NCBI GenBank assembly: GCA_015654495.1
Contig: JAATGW010000408.1
Span: forward strand, 1 to 7,098
Reading direction: 5' to 3'
From: Chitinophagales bacterium
GTDB taxonomy: Bacteria > Bacteroidota > Bacteroidia > Chitinophagales > Chitinophagaceae
DNA length: 7,098 nt
Under the pieces are notes generated by a model, which had not been told where the DNA came from, ran no database searches, and saw nothing but the letters and a program-made list of their open reading frames with translations. Made by a program: the position numbers and the translations under genes. The stretch's first letter is position 1, and every line of letters starts with the position of its first letter. Shown here piece by piece: positions 1-5,580 of this stretch.

Positions 1-3
1 ATC

Positions 4-23
4 AAAAACAGAGCCGTAGGCTC
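4..23 (-). terminator. Candidate intrinsic terminator of the leftward operon
   Basis: Read on the minus strand, the GAGCC/GGCTC hairpin with a 3-nt loop is followed directly by TGTTTTTGAT. This gives a short GC-rich stem plus a U-tract about 130 nt downstream of the stop of the flavin monooxygenase gene. The stem is only 5 bp and is also part of the REP-like pair, so the terminator role is plausible but unproven. Confidence 0.4.
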
Positions 24-57
24 GATGATCTTCTAGCCACGGATTTCAATCCGTGGC
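11..57. repeat. Paired REP-like palindromes
   Basis: Two perfect hairpins lie 12 nt apart. The first (11-23) has arms GAGCC/GGCTC with loop GTA. The second (36-57) has 9-bp arms GCCACGGAT/ATCCGTGGC with loop TTCA. A GC-rich patch (CGGGGCCG, 63-70) follows. Two short GC-rich palindromes with a fixed spacer, in AT-rich intergenic DNA, is the form of REP elements mobilised by REP-associated tyrosine transposases (RAYT/Y1 family). From memory, very similar ACGGATT-type palindromes recur in Bacteroidota intergenic regions. No transposase is visible here; one could lie to the left of the window. Confidence 0.55.
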
Positions 58-153
58 AATAGCGGGGCCGAAAGTTCAATCATTTTTTATATCATGGAAA
101 AAATCACAAATAGCATAGGCGAATTAAAATTATTTGGACATCAACAGCAGGCC

Positions 154-1167
154 CTAAATAACCGCCTTTGAGAAACGCTCCATTTCTTCCAGCTGCGGGC
201 TACATTGCAGCAGAAAAAAATCAACACCGATTTCTTCATACTCACCAATGCGGTCAACGATATAAGATGGCATTCCTGTCAACCCTGTCCGGAGCCCACG
301 GTTTGAAACAGAATATTCTTCGATGGAAACCTGTTTTTCGAGTTGAGTTCCGGCAAGCCATTGCTGATAATTTTTATAACCAGCAGCATTGCTCTTCACA
401 TCAGTAACGCGCTGAATTTCTTTTTTTACTTCAGCATCGGTATCGCGCACAATCGCATATGCAGCAACACCAAATTTCATTGGTGGAAGTCCATGACGTT
501 CTCTGCGTTGCCTCATATCCTGGATTCTTTTACTGATAACTTCCACAGAATCACCATGCATTACGTAGCCATCACATTTTTGGGATATCAACTCCTTGGC
601 AGCTTCTGACTCACCACCGGCATAAATAAATGGCCGGGGTTTTGAAACTGGTTTAGGCTGAAGGATATTATCTTCCACTTTATAATATTTCCCTTCAAAA
701 CTGAAATGATCACGCTTCCAGACATTATCAATCACATGCAGCCATTCAGACGTACGTGCATAACGGTCATCATGCTGCTCAAAATGGACACCATATTTTT
801 TTGCTTCGTCCTGCCACCAGGAAGAAACTACATTTAATGTTAATCTCCCGTTGCTGATGTGATCTATATTAGCTGCCTGCTTTGCCAGCAAGGCGGGTGA
901 ATGAAATGTTGGCCGCACTGCAACCATAATTTCGAGAGTTGAAGTAACTGCTGCAAGCGCTGCGGCTGTACTCCACGCATCCAGTGATGGTGCAGAATCA
1001 CCTTTAATATCATTGAGGTTTAATTCAGCAATAAGCGTTGTGTCAAAACCCAGTTCTTCGCTTCTAATGGCAAGTTTCTTTACGTAATCCCATGTAGGAA
1101 ACATATTCTCTTCCTCAACATTACGAAGCCATCCGCCAAAGACCGGCAACCAATAACCGAATTTCAT
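154..1167 (-). CDS. LLM-class flavin-dependent monooxygenase (SsuD/RutA-like)
   Basis: 337-residue protein of the bacterial luciferase-like (F420/FMN TIM-barrel) family. These enzymes use reduced flavin from a partner reductase and O2 to oxidise small substrates such as sulfonates, sulfones, pyrimidines or amines. Supporting segments: APSLDAW (59-65); the conserved core VAVRPTF then LLAKQAANIDHISNGR (about 82-108), as in SsuD; NVVSSWW (112-118); HDDRYARTSEW (132-142); ILQPKPVSKPRPFIYAGGES (168-187); and a C-terminal NRGLRTGLTGMP (289-300), which in this family lies near the active site. Length is normal and the protein looks complete. Substrate is not readable: it is neither canonical SsuD nor SfnG, and no sulfonate transporter or flavin reductase is nearby. 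The start ATG is preceded by an AT-rich leader without Shine-Dalgarno, usual for Bacteroidota. It lies 80 bp downstream of the ATP-grasp gene on the same strand with no promoter-like box between them, so the two are probably co-transcribed. Cytoplasmic. Confidence 0.9.
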   Translation of the reverse strand: MKFGYWLPVFGGWLRNVEEENMFPTWDYVKKLAIRSEELGFDTTLIAELNLNDIKGDSAPSLDAWSTAAALAAVTSTLEIMVAVRPTFHSPALLAKQAANIDHISNGRLTLNVVSSWWQDEAKKYGVHFEQHDDRYARTSEWLHVIDNVWKRDHFSFEGKYYKVEDNILQPKPVSKPRPFIYAGGESEAAKELISQKCDGYVMHGDSVEVISKRIQDMRQRRERHGLPPMKFGVAAYAIVRDTDAEVKKEIQRVTDVKSNAAGYKNYQQWLAGTQLEKQVSIEEYSVSNRGLRTGLTGMPSYIVDRIGEYEEIGVDFFLLQCSPQLEEMERFSKAVI

Positions 1168-1247
1168 ATGTAAATTTTTATCAGAAGAAAATGAAGGGCC
1201 AATGTGCGAAAGACAAAGACCAGTTTTTCGGTTAATTTAATGACAAA

Positions 1248-2234
1248 TTATACGGCGTATATTTTGTCAGACCGATAAGCAAGGGCCAGCCTGTGCTCTA
1301 TATAATCGACAAACTTTTTATATGGATCGAACCCTAAAATATTTACGGCGTCAGCTACAAAATTGGACAAGGCATTGATGTCATAGTAGTAATGTTGTCC
1401 ATCATTTCCTATCAGGTATTCTATTCCGCCAACATCCATTTTCACAGCCTTCACCAGGCTTTCTACCTGTTCGATTATTTCTGCCGGTGGCTGATAGGCT
1501 TCAACACGAATGCCTTTCTTTGCTGCATCAACAATACAAGCCTGCGTATCATTGGGATCAGGGACCTGGCAGATTTCCGCAGGACACAAATTGAAATTCT
1601 CACCCGTTGTGTAGACTTTAATCGAATAGAAGAATTTTCCATCCAATGTTTCTACGCGGACAATATGGCCATCTTTTGCCGGGATAAACTCCTGCACCAG
1701 GGCGGTGTGATCTATACCCAGGTTAATCTGATTATTGGCCAATGCTTCCTCCAGTCCCCTGGCGGTGTCAAAGCGAACAATCCCAGCCCCGCTGCCACCA
1801 ATATTTACTTTTACCAGTATTGGAAACTTAAGCGAAAGCGCCGCCGGAAGAATCTGGGAAATATGATTGACAACTCTTGTTCCGGGGAAAGGAAGGCCAA
1901 GCCTTGAAAACAAAGTCAGTTGCTTTGACTTAGAGGTTTCGATGGTTTGTGCATGAACACCGTTAATCACCGGCACACCAAGACTTTCAACATGAGCCAG
2001 ATAATTTGTAGTGTGAAATATTCCCTGCACATGATCACGCAGATAGGCAGATGAACTCATCCGGTTAATGACGAGGCTATAAGGCAATTCCGATTCGGAT
2101 GGATTAAATTGATGCGCAGCAGCATTAATTCGTACATACGGAATATTTCTTTTTTCCAACTCTACAAACAATGGTTTGAACCATTCCGGATGTTCGTAAA
2201 ATATACCCACAGGTTTTAGCGCGTAAGTACTCAT
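1248..2234 (-). CDS. RimK-like ATP-grasp ligase
   Basis: 328-residue protein with ATP-grasp architecture, the fold that joins a carboxylate to an amine or thiol through an acyl-phosphate. The N-terminal pre-ATP-grasp domain (1-95) contains NRMS (57-60). The nucleotide-binding part has SKSKQLTLFSRLGLPFPGTR (101-120), then FPILVKVNIGGSGAGIVRF (137-155) with the expected ATP-binding lysine at K142 and a Gly-rich loop. The hinge is LVQEFIP (179-185). The metal-binding C-terminus has VGGIEYL (268-274) and YYYDINALSNF (282-292), giving E272 and the D-x-N pair. This matches RimK/glutathione-synthetase-type ligases (often annotated alpha-L-glutamate ligase). No peptide precursor or carrier is seen nearby, so the substrates are unknown. 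It is the first gene of a leftward pair with the flavin monooxygenase; the leader to the ATG is AT-rich without Shine-Dalgarno. Intact, cytoplasmic. Confidence 0.85.
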   Translation of the reverse strand: MSTYALKPVGIFYEHPEWFKPLFVELEKRNIPYVRINAAAHQFNPSESELPYSLVINRMSSSAYLRDHVQGIFHTTNYLAHVESLGVPVINGVHAQTIETSKSKQLTLFSRLGLPFPGTRVVNHISQILPAALSLKFPILVKVNIGGSGAGIVRFDTARGLEEALANNQINLGIDHTALVQEFIPAKDGHIVRVETLDGKFFYSIKVYTTGENFNLCPAEICQVPDPNDTQACIVDAAKKGIRVEAYQPPAEIIEQVESLVKAVKMDVGGIEYLIGNDGQHYYYDINALSNFVADAVNILGFDPYKKFVDYIEHRLALAYRSDKIYAV

Positions 2235-2314
2235 AGTCTAAGTGTAACAATTACTTTTTTATCTGAAGAGGAAATTAAAAGGCCTGTTTTCTTCTTCGTT
2301 TGTATAAAGCCGGA

Positions 2315-2340
2315 CAAATATAATTCGGGAAAAATACAAA
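2315..2340 (-). promoter_or_regulatory. Candidate Bacteroidota promoter for the ATP-grasp/monooxygenase pair
   Basis: On the minus strand, 2322-2315 reads TATATTTG, an exact match to the Bacteroidota -7 consensus TAnnTTTG. A TTTG (2340-2337) sits upstream in the -33 role, but the gap between them is 14 nt, shorter than the usual 17-23. Transcription would start around 2308, giving a 5' leader of about 75 nt before the ATP-grasp start. The -7 box is convincing, the -33 box weak. Confidence 0.45.
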
Positions 2341-2443
2341 ACGACATAATGTCTACAGGACTGGTAGATTTATTTTTGAATCTTCATTAGTGGTTATTTG
2401 CTATCAGAAATTTGCGAACAGAATAACAGTTTTGAAAATTTTA

Positions 2444-2489
2444 GAGAAACCGATTAGTTGCATATATATTTGCAACCAATCAGTTTCTC
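2444..2489. promoter_or_regulatory. Large palindromic operator, ArsR-type
   Basis: Arms of 19 bp (2444-2462 and 2471-2489) match at 17 of 19 positions around an 8-bp AT spacer (TATATATT). The core half-site is GTTGCA/TGCAAC, flanked outward by AACC/GATT-type bases. It lies immediately upstream of the ArsR-like remnant at 2509 and overlaps the -7 box, the position expected for an autorepressor's site. A dimeric winged-helix repressor bound here would block transcription to the right. The symmetry is seen directly; assignment to ArsR is inference from context. Confidence 0.7.
2465..2472 (+). promoter_or_regulatory. -7 promoter box TATATTTG
   Basis: Exact TAnnTTTG match lying in the spacer and the first bases of the right arm of the palindrome. 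Transcription would begin about 7-8 nt further on, near 2480, giving a leader of roughly 30 nt to the ATG at 2509. No good -33 TTTG is found at the expected distance; the nearest is TTTG at 2431-2434, 30 nt away. It probably serves the broken regulator and the DHFR-family gene behind it. Confidence 0.5.
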
Positions 2490-2508
2490 AAATTAGAATT
2501 TATAATTT

Positions 2509-2701
2509 ATGGCTGATACATTTTTCAGGCAATAGCCGATCCGGCAATTGGGAGTAATTATTTCCTCAGTTGCAGTGCGGGCAATGGCAGATGCGCTATT
2601 GCTGATAACTTAAACGCTAACCGACAATTTGTTTGCAAACATCTTCGCATACCCACAGAACGCAGCTGGTAAAACAGAAACCAGCAGGGAAAGAAACCGG
2701 A
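2509..2701 (+). pseudogene. Frameshifted remnant of an ArsR-family winged-helix repressor
   Basis: The ATG at 2509 opens MADTF and, read straight, stops at 2533. Stepping between frames restores a recognisable ArsR N-terminus: MADTF (2509-2523), QAIADPA (2526-2546), VIISSVAVRAMA (2554-2589), AIADNLNANRQFVCKHLRI (2595-2651), then VKQKPAGKE (2669-2695). In Bacteroidota ArsR proteins of the SRPBCC-linked type the order is MAD-F-AIADPTRR-AII, an A-A-M linker, the recognition-helix stretch (N--RQAVSKHLRIL) and VKQ---GRE, so all landmarks occur in order. At least four frame breaks are needed, codons for the TRR of ADPTRR are lost, and the C-terminal third of the usual ~110 residues is absent. The DHFR-family gene starts 30 bp on. 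The remnant still sits behind its probable operator. No function as a protein is expected. Confidence 0.75.
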
Positions 2702-2730
2702 CAGAGTAAGCTTAAAAATTAAAATTCAGA

Positions 2731-3375
2731 ATGATGAGAAAAATAATTGTCTTATCCATGATTTCTTTAGACGGAGTTATGCAGGCACCCGGTGGACCAG
2801 AGGAAGATAAATCCGGCGGTTTTAAGTATGGCGGTTGGGTTGCGCCTTATGGTGATGAAGTTTATAATAAGGTAGTGCAAAAAGAGCTGCAACCTGCAGA
2901 TTATCTTTTAGGCAGAAAAACATTTGAGATCTGGGCAGGCTACTGGCCTGAACATGGAGAGTTTTGGCCGGGTATCAATGAAGGTATAAAATACGTGTTT
3001 TCGAAAAGCCTGAAAAAGTCGGACCCGAAAGTTACCGGATGGAAAAACACAGTAGTAATAAGAAATCTGGCCGATATCAAAAAGCTCAAAAACCAGGATA
3101 CCGCTACGCCGGATTCCATGAGTAAACAAAGTTCAAAAAGTTCTGACATTCAGGTTTGGGGTAGTGGTGAGCTCGTTCAGCTGCTACTTAAAAATGACCT
3201 TGTAGACGAACTCAGACTGAAAATTCATCCCTTAACTCTTGGTAAGGGAAAAAAGCTTTTTGACAATGGAACAATTCCTGCAGCATTTACATTAATAGAA
3301 AGCGTTGTTACACCAGGTGGGGTTATCATTGCTTATTACAGGCGGGCTGGAAAAGTTCAGACAGGTACGGTTTGA
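2731..3375 (+). CDS. Dihydrofolate reductase family protein (RibD C-terminal domain)
   Basis: 214 residues with the RibD-C/DHFR-like fold, a predicted NAD(P)H-dependent reductase of unknown substrate. Visible motifs: IVLSMISLDGVMQAPGGPEE (6-25), YGGW (33-36), DYLLGRKTFEIWAGYWP (57-73), VWGSGELVQLLLKNDLVDEL (142-161) and KIHPLTLGKGKKLFDNG (164-180). Two ATGs lie in tandem (2731, 2734); family members usually begin MRKII, so the second is equally likely. An apparent insertion rich in Ser, Lys and Thr (about 122-138) sits just before the VWGSG strand, where relatives as I recall them have only a few residues. These proteins often follow ArsR or SRPBCC genes in Bacteroidota; here the ArsR gene upstream is a wreck, but the palindromic operator probably still governs transcription. 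Not expected to be the essential folate enzyme FolA or the riboflavin enzyme RibD, since the deaminase half is absent. Cytoplasmic, intact. Confidence 0.88.
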   Translation: MMRKIIVLSMISLDGVMQAPGGPEEDKSGGFKYGGWVAPYGDEVYNKVVQKELQPADYLLGRKTFEIWAGYWPEHGEFWPGINEGIKYVFSKSLKKSDPKVTGWKNTVVIRNLADIKKLKNQDTATPDSMSKQSSKSSDIQVWGSGELVQLLLKNDLVDELRLKIHPLTLGKGKKLFDNGTIPAAFTLIESVVTPGGVIIAYYRRAGKVQTGTV

Positions 3376-3408
3376 TCTTAGGAAGAAATAAAAATAAGAA
3401 AAACATGT

Positions 3409-3455
3409 CTGCGGTTCGCAGGACTCAGTGAGTCGTTAGGTCGCGGCCTTGCGAC
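3409..3455. repeat. Three adjacent short palindromes
   Basis: CTGCG-GTT-CGCAG (3409-3421), GACTCA-G-TGAGTC (3422-3434) and GTCGC-GGCCTT-GCGAC (3440-3455) stand almost end to end after the reductase gene. The 7-mer GTTAGGT (3435-3441), between the second and third, fits the integron core consensus GTTRRRY, but this 7-mer is common by chance. There is no T-tract, so a classical terminator is not supported. The third palindrome overlaps the start of intergenic repeat A. Confidence 0.5.
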
Positions 3456-3554
3456 TTCAGGATAAAATCAGTAAAATTGTAACCGGTCTGTGCACTGCCA
3501 CATAGAGTTGTCGAACAGGACAACACCCTACTGCACAAATCCACAAGGCGTTTG
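3446..3554 (+). repeat. Structured intergenic repeat, copy A
   Basis: Shares two blocks with copy B at 4900-5001. The left block is GCCTTG, then ACTTCAG, then AAAATCAGTAAAATTGTA (ending 3481). The right block is ACAGGAC (3515-3521), then TACTGCACAAATC through to GCGTTTG (3554). It folds as nested inverted repeats: GCCTTG 3446-3451 with CAAGGC 3544-3549, TGTGCA 3489-3494 with TGCACA 3532-3537, and GTTGTC 3507-3512 with GACAAC 3519-3524 around a 6-nt loop. It ends 49 bp before the next gene. Conserved ends with a long imperfect hairpin suggest an attC-like recombination site or a non-autonomous mobile repeat. From memory, similar ACTTCAG/ATCAGTAAAATTGTA intergenic sequences occur in other Bacteroidota. 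Confidence 0.6.
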
Positions 3555-3603
3555 TTACAAATGTGTATAGTTCTTTAAAAATCCGATAAATAATAATCAA
3601 TGT

Positions 3604-4041
3604 ATGACTGCCACCAGAGGATTAAAAATATGGACGATAATCACTCATGCTTTAATTATTGTTGGTATAGGCCACGGGATTGCATTCATTGCTATTATCG
3701 AATTAATATCATTGCCGTATTGGTTTAGTGGTATTTTTTTTAATACCCGCGACTCGTCTATTGGAGGCCTGCTGGCAATGGTTGGATTGTCATCGCTTCT
3801 GGGGCAAGGAGCAATAATATATTCAATATTGTTAAAGCGGAAGAATCTTAAAGTTCTTTTTCATATTGTTGGGCTCCTTCTTCTCTGGACAAGTATTTTC
3901 TGCTTAAAGTATTTCACCCTCAAAGACAGCAATACTCAGCTTGTTATGATAACATGTTTGCCATTTCTTATTTGTAGTATTATTTTCTTCGCAGGTCAAG
4001 CCATTAAGCGTTTTTATAATTGGATACTTGATATTATTTGA
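3604..4041 (+). CDS. Small four-helix membrane protein of unknown function
   Basis: 145 residues, not recognised. Four hydrophobic segments can be seen at about 9-34, 53-76, 83-104 and 111-131, joined by short loops. Basic residues (KRKNLK, 78-83) between helices 2 and 3 and a basic tail (IKRFYNW, 134-140) suggest both ends face the cytoplasm by the positive-inside rule. No catalytic or transport motif is evident. It follows repeat A and is separated by only 26 bp from the lipoprotein gene, so the two are probably one transcript. The TGA at the end and the AT-rich leader fit the genome. It could be an immunity or stress membrane protein, but nothing in the sequence decides this. Confidence 0.7.
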   Translation: MTATRGLKIWTIITHALIIVGIGHGIAFIAIIELISLPYWFSGIFFNTRDSSIGGLLAMVGLSSLLGQGAIIYSILLKRKNLKVLFHIVGLLLLWTSIFCLKYFTLKDSNTQLVMITCLPFLICSIIFFAGQAIKRFYNWILDII

Positions 4042-4067
4042 AAACATCCTTCAATTAGAACGAGTTC

Positions 4068-4802
4068 ATGAAATTTTCTTTTGGCCTGGTCCTGTCAATC
4101 TTTCTAATCTTTAGTTCCTGCGTGTTTACAACTTCGCCAGGGGATTTCCAGGAAATTAGCAGAGTATATAGCCCCGATAGTTCAAAGTATCTTTTAACTT
4201 ATCGCTATGAACAGGGCGCATGGGACGGTAGTCGCACCTCATTAACAACAATCTTAAAAAAATCTGATCCAATTGAAAAGCGCAATCAATATTCTTTGTC
4301 AAGTCTTGATTATGATAAAATATTTTGGTTTGGTAATGACACAGTTGTAGTTGCAGAAAAGTACACTGAATTCATCAGCAATGGGAAATCAAATTTGAAA
4401 GACACAATTCTAAATGACGTGTTCATTAAAGTAAAGCAGATAGACCCTATTGATACTTCATTCCAGAGAAAGATATTCTACCAGGAAACTTCACCAAATG
4501 GCAAATATGAACTGATTGTCTATAAATATGTAAAGAATATCAACAGATATTATTTTTTAAATATTTCCGTAGTTAATAAAGGTGACACTATACCCAAATA
4601 TGGAAACTTTTACATTTCTAAATATGACTTTGACTGCTTTACAGATATCCGATGGGATACTACAAATATTTTAGACATTAAAGTTTCAGAAAGTTGTTAT
4701 TATGCCTTTGATGAATATCTTGTAAAAAACAAAAGAGATATTGACTATAAGGTGCAAGTCAATGACACAATCAAAGGAAATATCAGACAATATATGCAGT
4801 GA
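4068..4802 (+). CDS. Predicted lipoprotein with an internal duplication
   Basis: 244 residues, family not recognised. The N-terminus is a lipoprotein signal: K2, a hydrophobic run (5-15), then FSSC with the acylated cysteine at C18. The mature protein begins CVFTT, without an obvious inner-membrane retention signal. Two halves look alike: SPDSSKYLLTYRY (35-47) followed by a strand, KKSD and an aromatic/acidic stretch (to about 95), and SPNGKYELIVYKY (142-154) followed by a strand, NKGD and an aromatic/acidic stretch (to about 205). SPDG-type openings followed by beta-strands are usual in beta-sheet repeat proteins, so the fold is probably two related beta modules. It lies 26 bp behind the membrane protein and likely acts with it at the envelope. 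Its start is fixed by the signal peptide. Intact. Confidence 0.75.
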   Translation: MKFSFGLVLSIFLIFSSCVFTTSPGDFQEISRVYSPDSSKYLLTYRYEQGAWDGSRTSLTTILKKSDPIEKRNQYSLSSLDYDKIFWFGNDTVVVAEKYTEFISNGKSNLKDTILNDVFIKVKQIDPIDTSFQRKIFYQETSPNGKYELIVYKYVKNINRYYFLNISVVNKGDTIPKYGNFYISKYDFDCFTDIRWDTTNILDIKVSESCYYAFDEYLVKNKRDIDYKVQVNDTIKGNIRQYMQ

Positions 4803-4899
4803 AACGAAGTATACATAAGACATTGCCTTATACAATGCGGGCACGAGAAGCTGTCACCTATCCATAACTTCGCATAATTCCAGCCGACGCCAGAATGCC
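4803..4899. other. Gene-free spacer before repeat B
   Basis: No ORF of note. Small inverted repeats are present: ATAAG/CTTAT (4815-4819 and 4827-4831), ATGCG/CGCAT (4835-4839 and 4871-4875) and CGAAGT/ACTTCG (4805-4810 and 4867-4872). The last two are nested, so 4805-4875 could fold as an imperfect stem. There is no T-tract, and none of this resembles the DNA upstream of copy A. Confidence 0.4.
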
Positions 4900-5001
4900 G
4901 CCTTGTAACTTCAGTTAAAATCAGTAAAATTGTATCGATCCCCGCCATGGGAAAATGACAGGACGTGAATTCACGTACTACACAAATCAGATGGCCGTTT
5001 G
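4900..5001 (+). repeat. Structured intergenic repeat, copy B
   Basis: Diverged second copy of the element at 3446-3554. The left block (4900-4934) is about 86% identical over 36 aligned positions and includes AAAATCAGTAAAATTGTA. The right block keeps ACAGGAC (4958-4964), CTACACAAATC and GCCGTTTG (4994-5001). At the apex is a perfect 14-bp palindrome, ACGTGAATTCACGT (4963-4976), different in sequence from the apex hairpin of copy A. The outer stem is weaker than in A, only GCC/GGC pairing clearly. It ends 9 bp before the next ATG, so it also forms that gene's leader. Confidence 0.6.
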
Positions 5002-5010
5002 CTCTAATTC

Positions 5011-5541
5011 ATGAGGAAACTAATTTTCATACCAGTATTACTTGTGTCTTACTTTGCTTTTGCCCAGGATTCTCAACTCCGGAGAAAGATTGATTCATGT
5101 GTCTTGAAAATAGATTCCAGCAGAACCAAGACCATTTTCTTTACAAAAAATGAAAAAACCATTGACAATAAAACAATCGTATTTAAATATCAGTACAGCA
5201 GCAAACAGAATCATCTGGAATATATTGCCAGGGAATATTCAAATAGAGACAGTTCTGTGAAACAGGAATTTTATATGCCTGGTTCTTATTTAATTTTCTC
5301 GACAGAATCAATTACCTACTATTATGGGAAAGATTCAATCGGATGGGCAGGTATATATTATTTCTCAAAAGGTAAATTGCAAGATCACGAGACGTTGGGA
5401 CATGGTAAATCTGAGCTTGATACGTGGAATCCGGAAGCTGAAGTTCTTCGAAATTATCATAAAGTGAAAGCTGTCATAGTCAATTATATGAGAAAAATGA
5501 ACGGCCCCATAGTGCCTTTAAAAACTCATAATGCAAATTGA
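5011..5541 (+). CDS. Secreted protein of unknown function
   Basis: 176 residues, not recognised. The N-terminus is a Sec signal peptide: MRK, hydrophobic run LIFIPVLLVSYFAF (4-17), then likely cleavage after A18 (AFA|QDS). There is no lipobox, so a soluble periplasmic or secreted product is expected. The mature part is rich in charged and aromatic residues with alternating strands, e.g. KTIFFTKNEKTIDNKTIVFK (40-59), FYMPGSYLIFS (87-97) and YYFSKGKLQDH (116-126), suggesting a beta-rich domain, followed by a more helical C-terminus (about 143-163). The start is fixed by the signal peptide; the leader is the end of repeat B with no Shine-Dalgarno. The DUF5655 gene follows 39 bp downstream on the same strand. 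Confidence 0.72.
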   Translation: MRKLIFIPVLLVSYFAFAQDSQLRRKIDSCVLKIDSSRTKTIFFTKNEKTIDNKTIVFKYQYSSKQNHLEYIAREYSNRDSSVKQEFYMPGSYLIFSTESITYYYGKDSIGWAGIYYFSKGKLQDHETLGHGKSELDTWNPEAEVLRNYHKVKAVIVNYMRKMNGPIVPLKTHNAN

Positions 5542-5580
5542 TAAACCGGAAGCTTATTTTGTCACAAACAAACACCTTTA

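Noticed and set aside
168..609. Two plus-strand open frames of 79 and 88 codons
   Set aside because: Both are antisense to the flavin monooxygenase gene and show no domain or signal of their own.
154..1167. Naming the monooxygenase ssuD or sfnG
   Set aside because: The family core is shared, but the N-terminus and the 246-300 region differ from the SsuD and SfnG sequences I remember, and no sulfonate or sulfone genes are nearby.
1392..1907. 171-codon open frame on the plus strand
   Set aside because: It lies wholly antisense to the ATP-grasp gene, whose motifs are unambiguous. Its Cys/Phe-rich translation is typical of an antisense shadow.
3435..3441. GTTAGGT as an integron core site
   Set aside because: It fits GTTRRRY, but a 7-mer of that degeneracy is expected several times in a window this size, and no matching RYYYAAC is found at the right distance. 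Mentioned only as supporting colour.
3446..5001. CRISPR array
   Set aside because: Only two diverged copies about 1.45 kb apart with genes between them; no short regular repeats or spacers.
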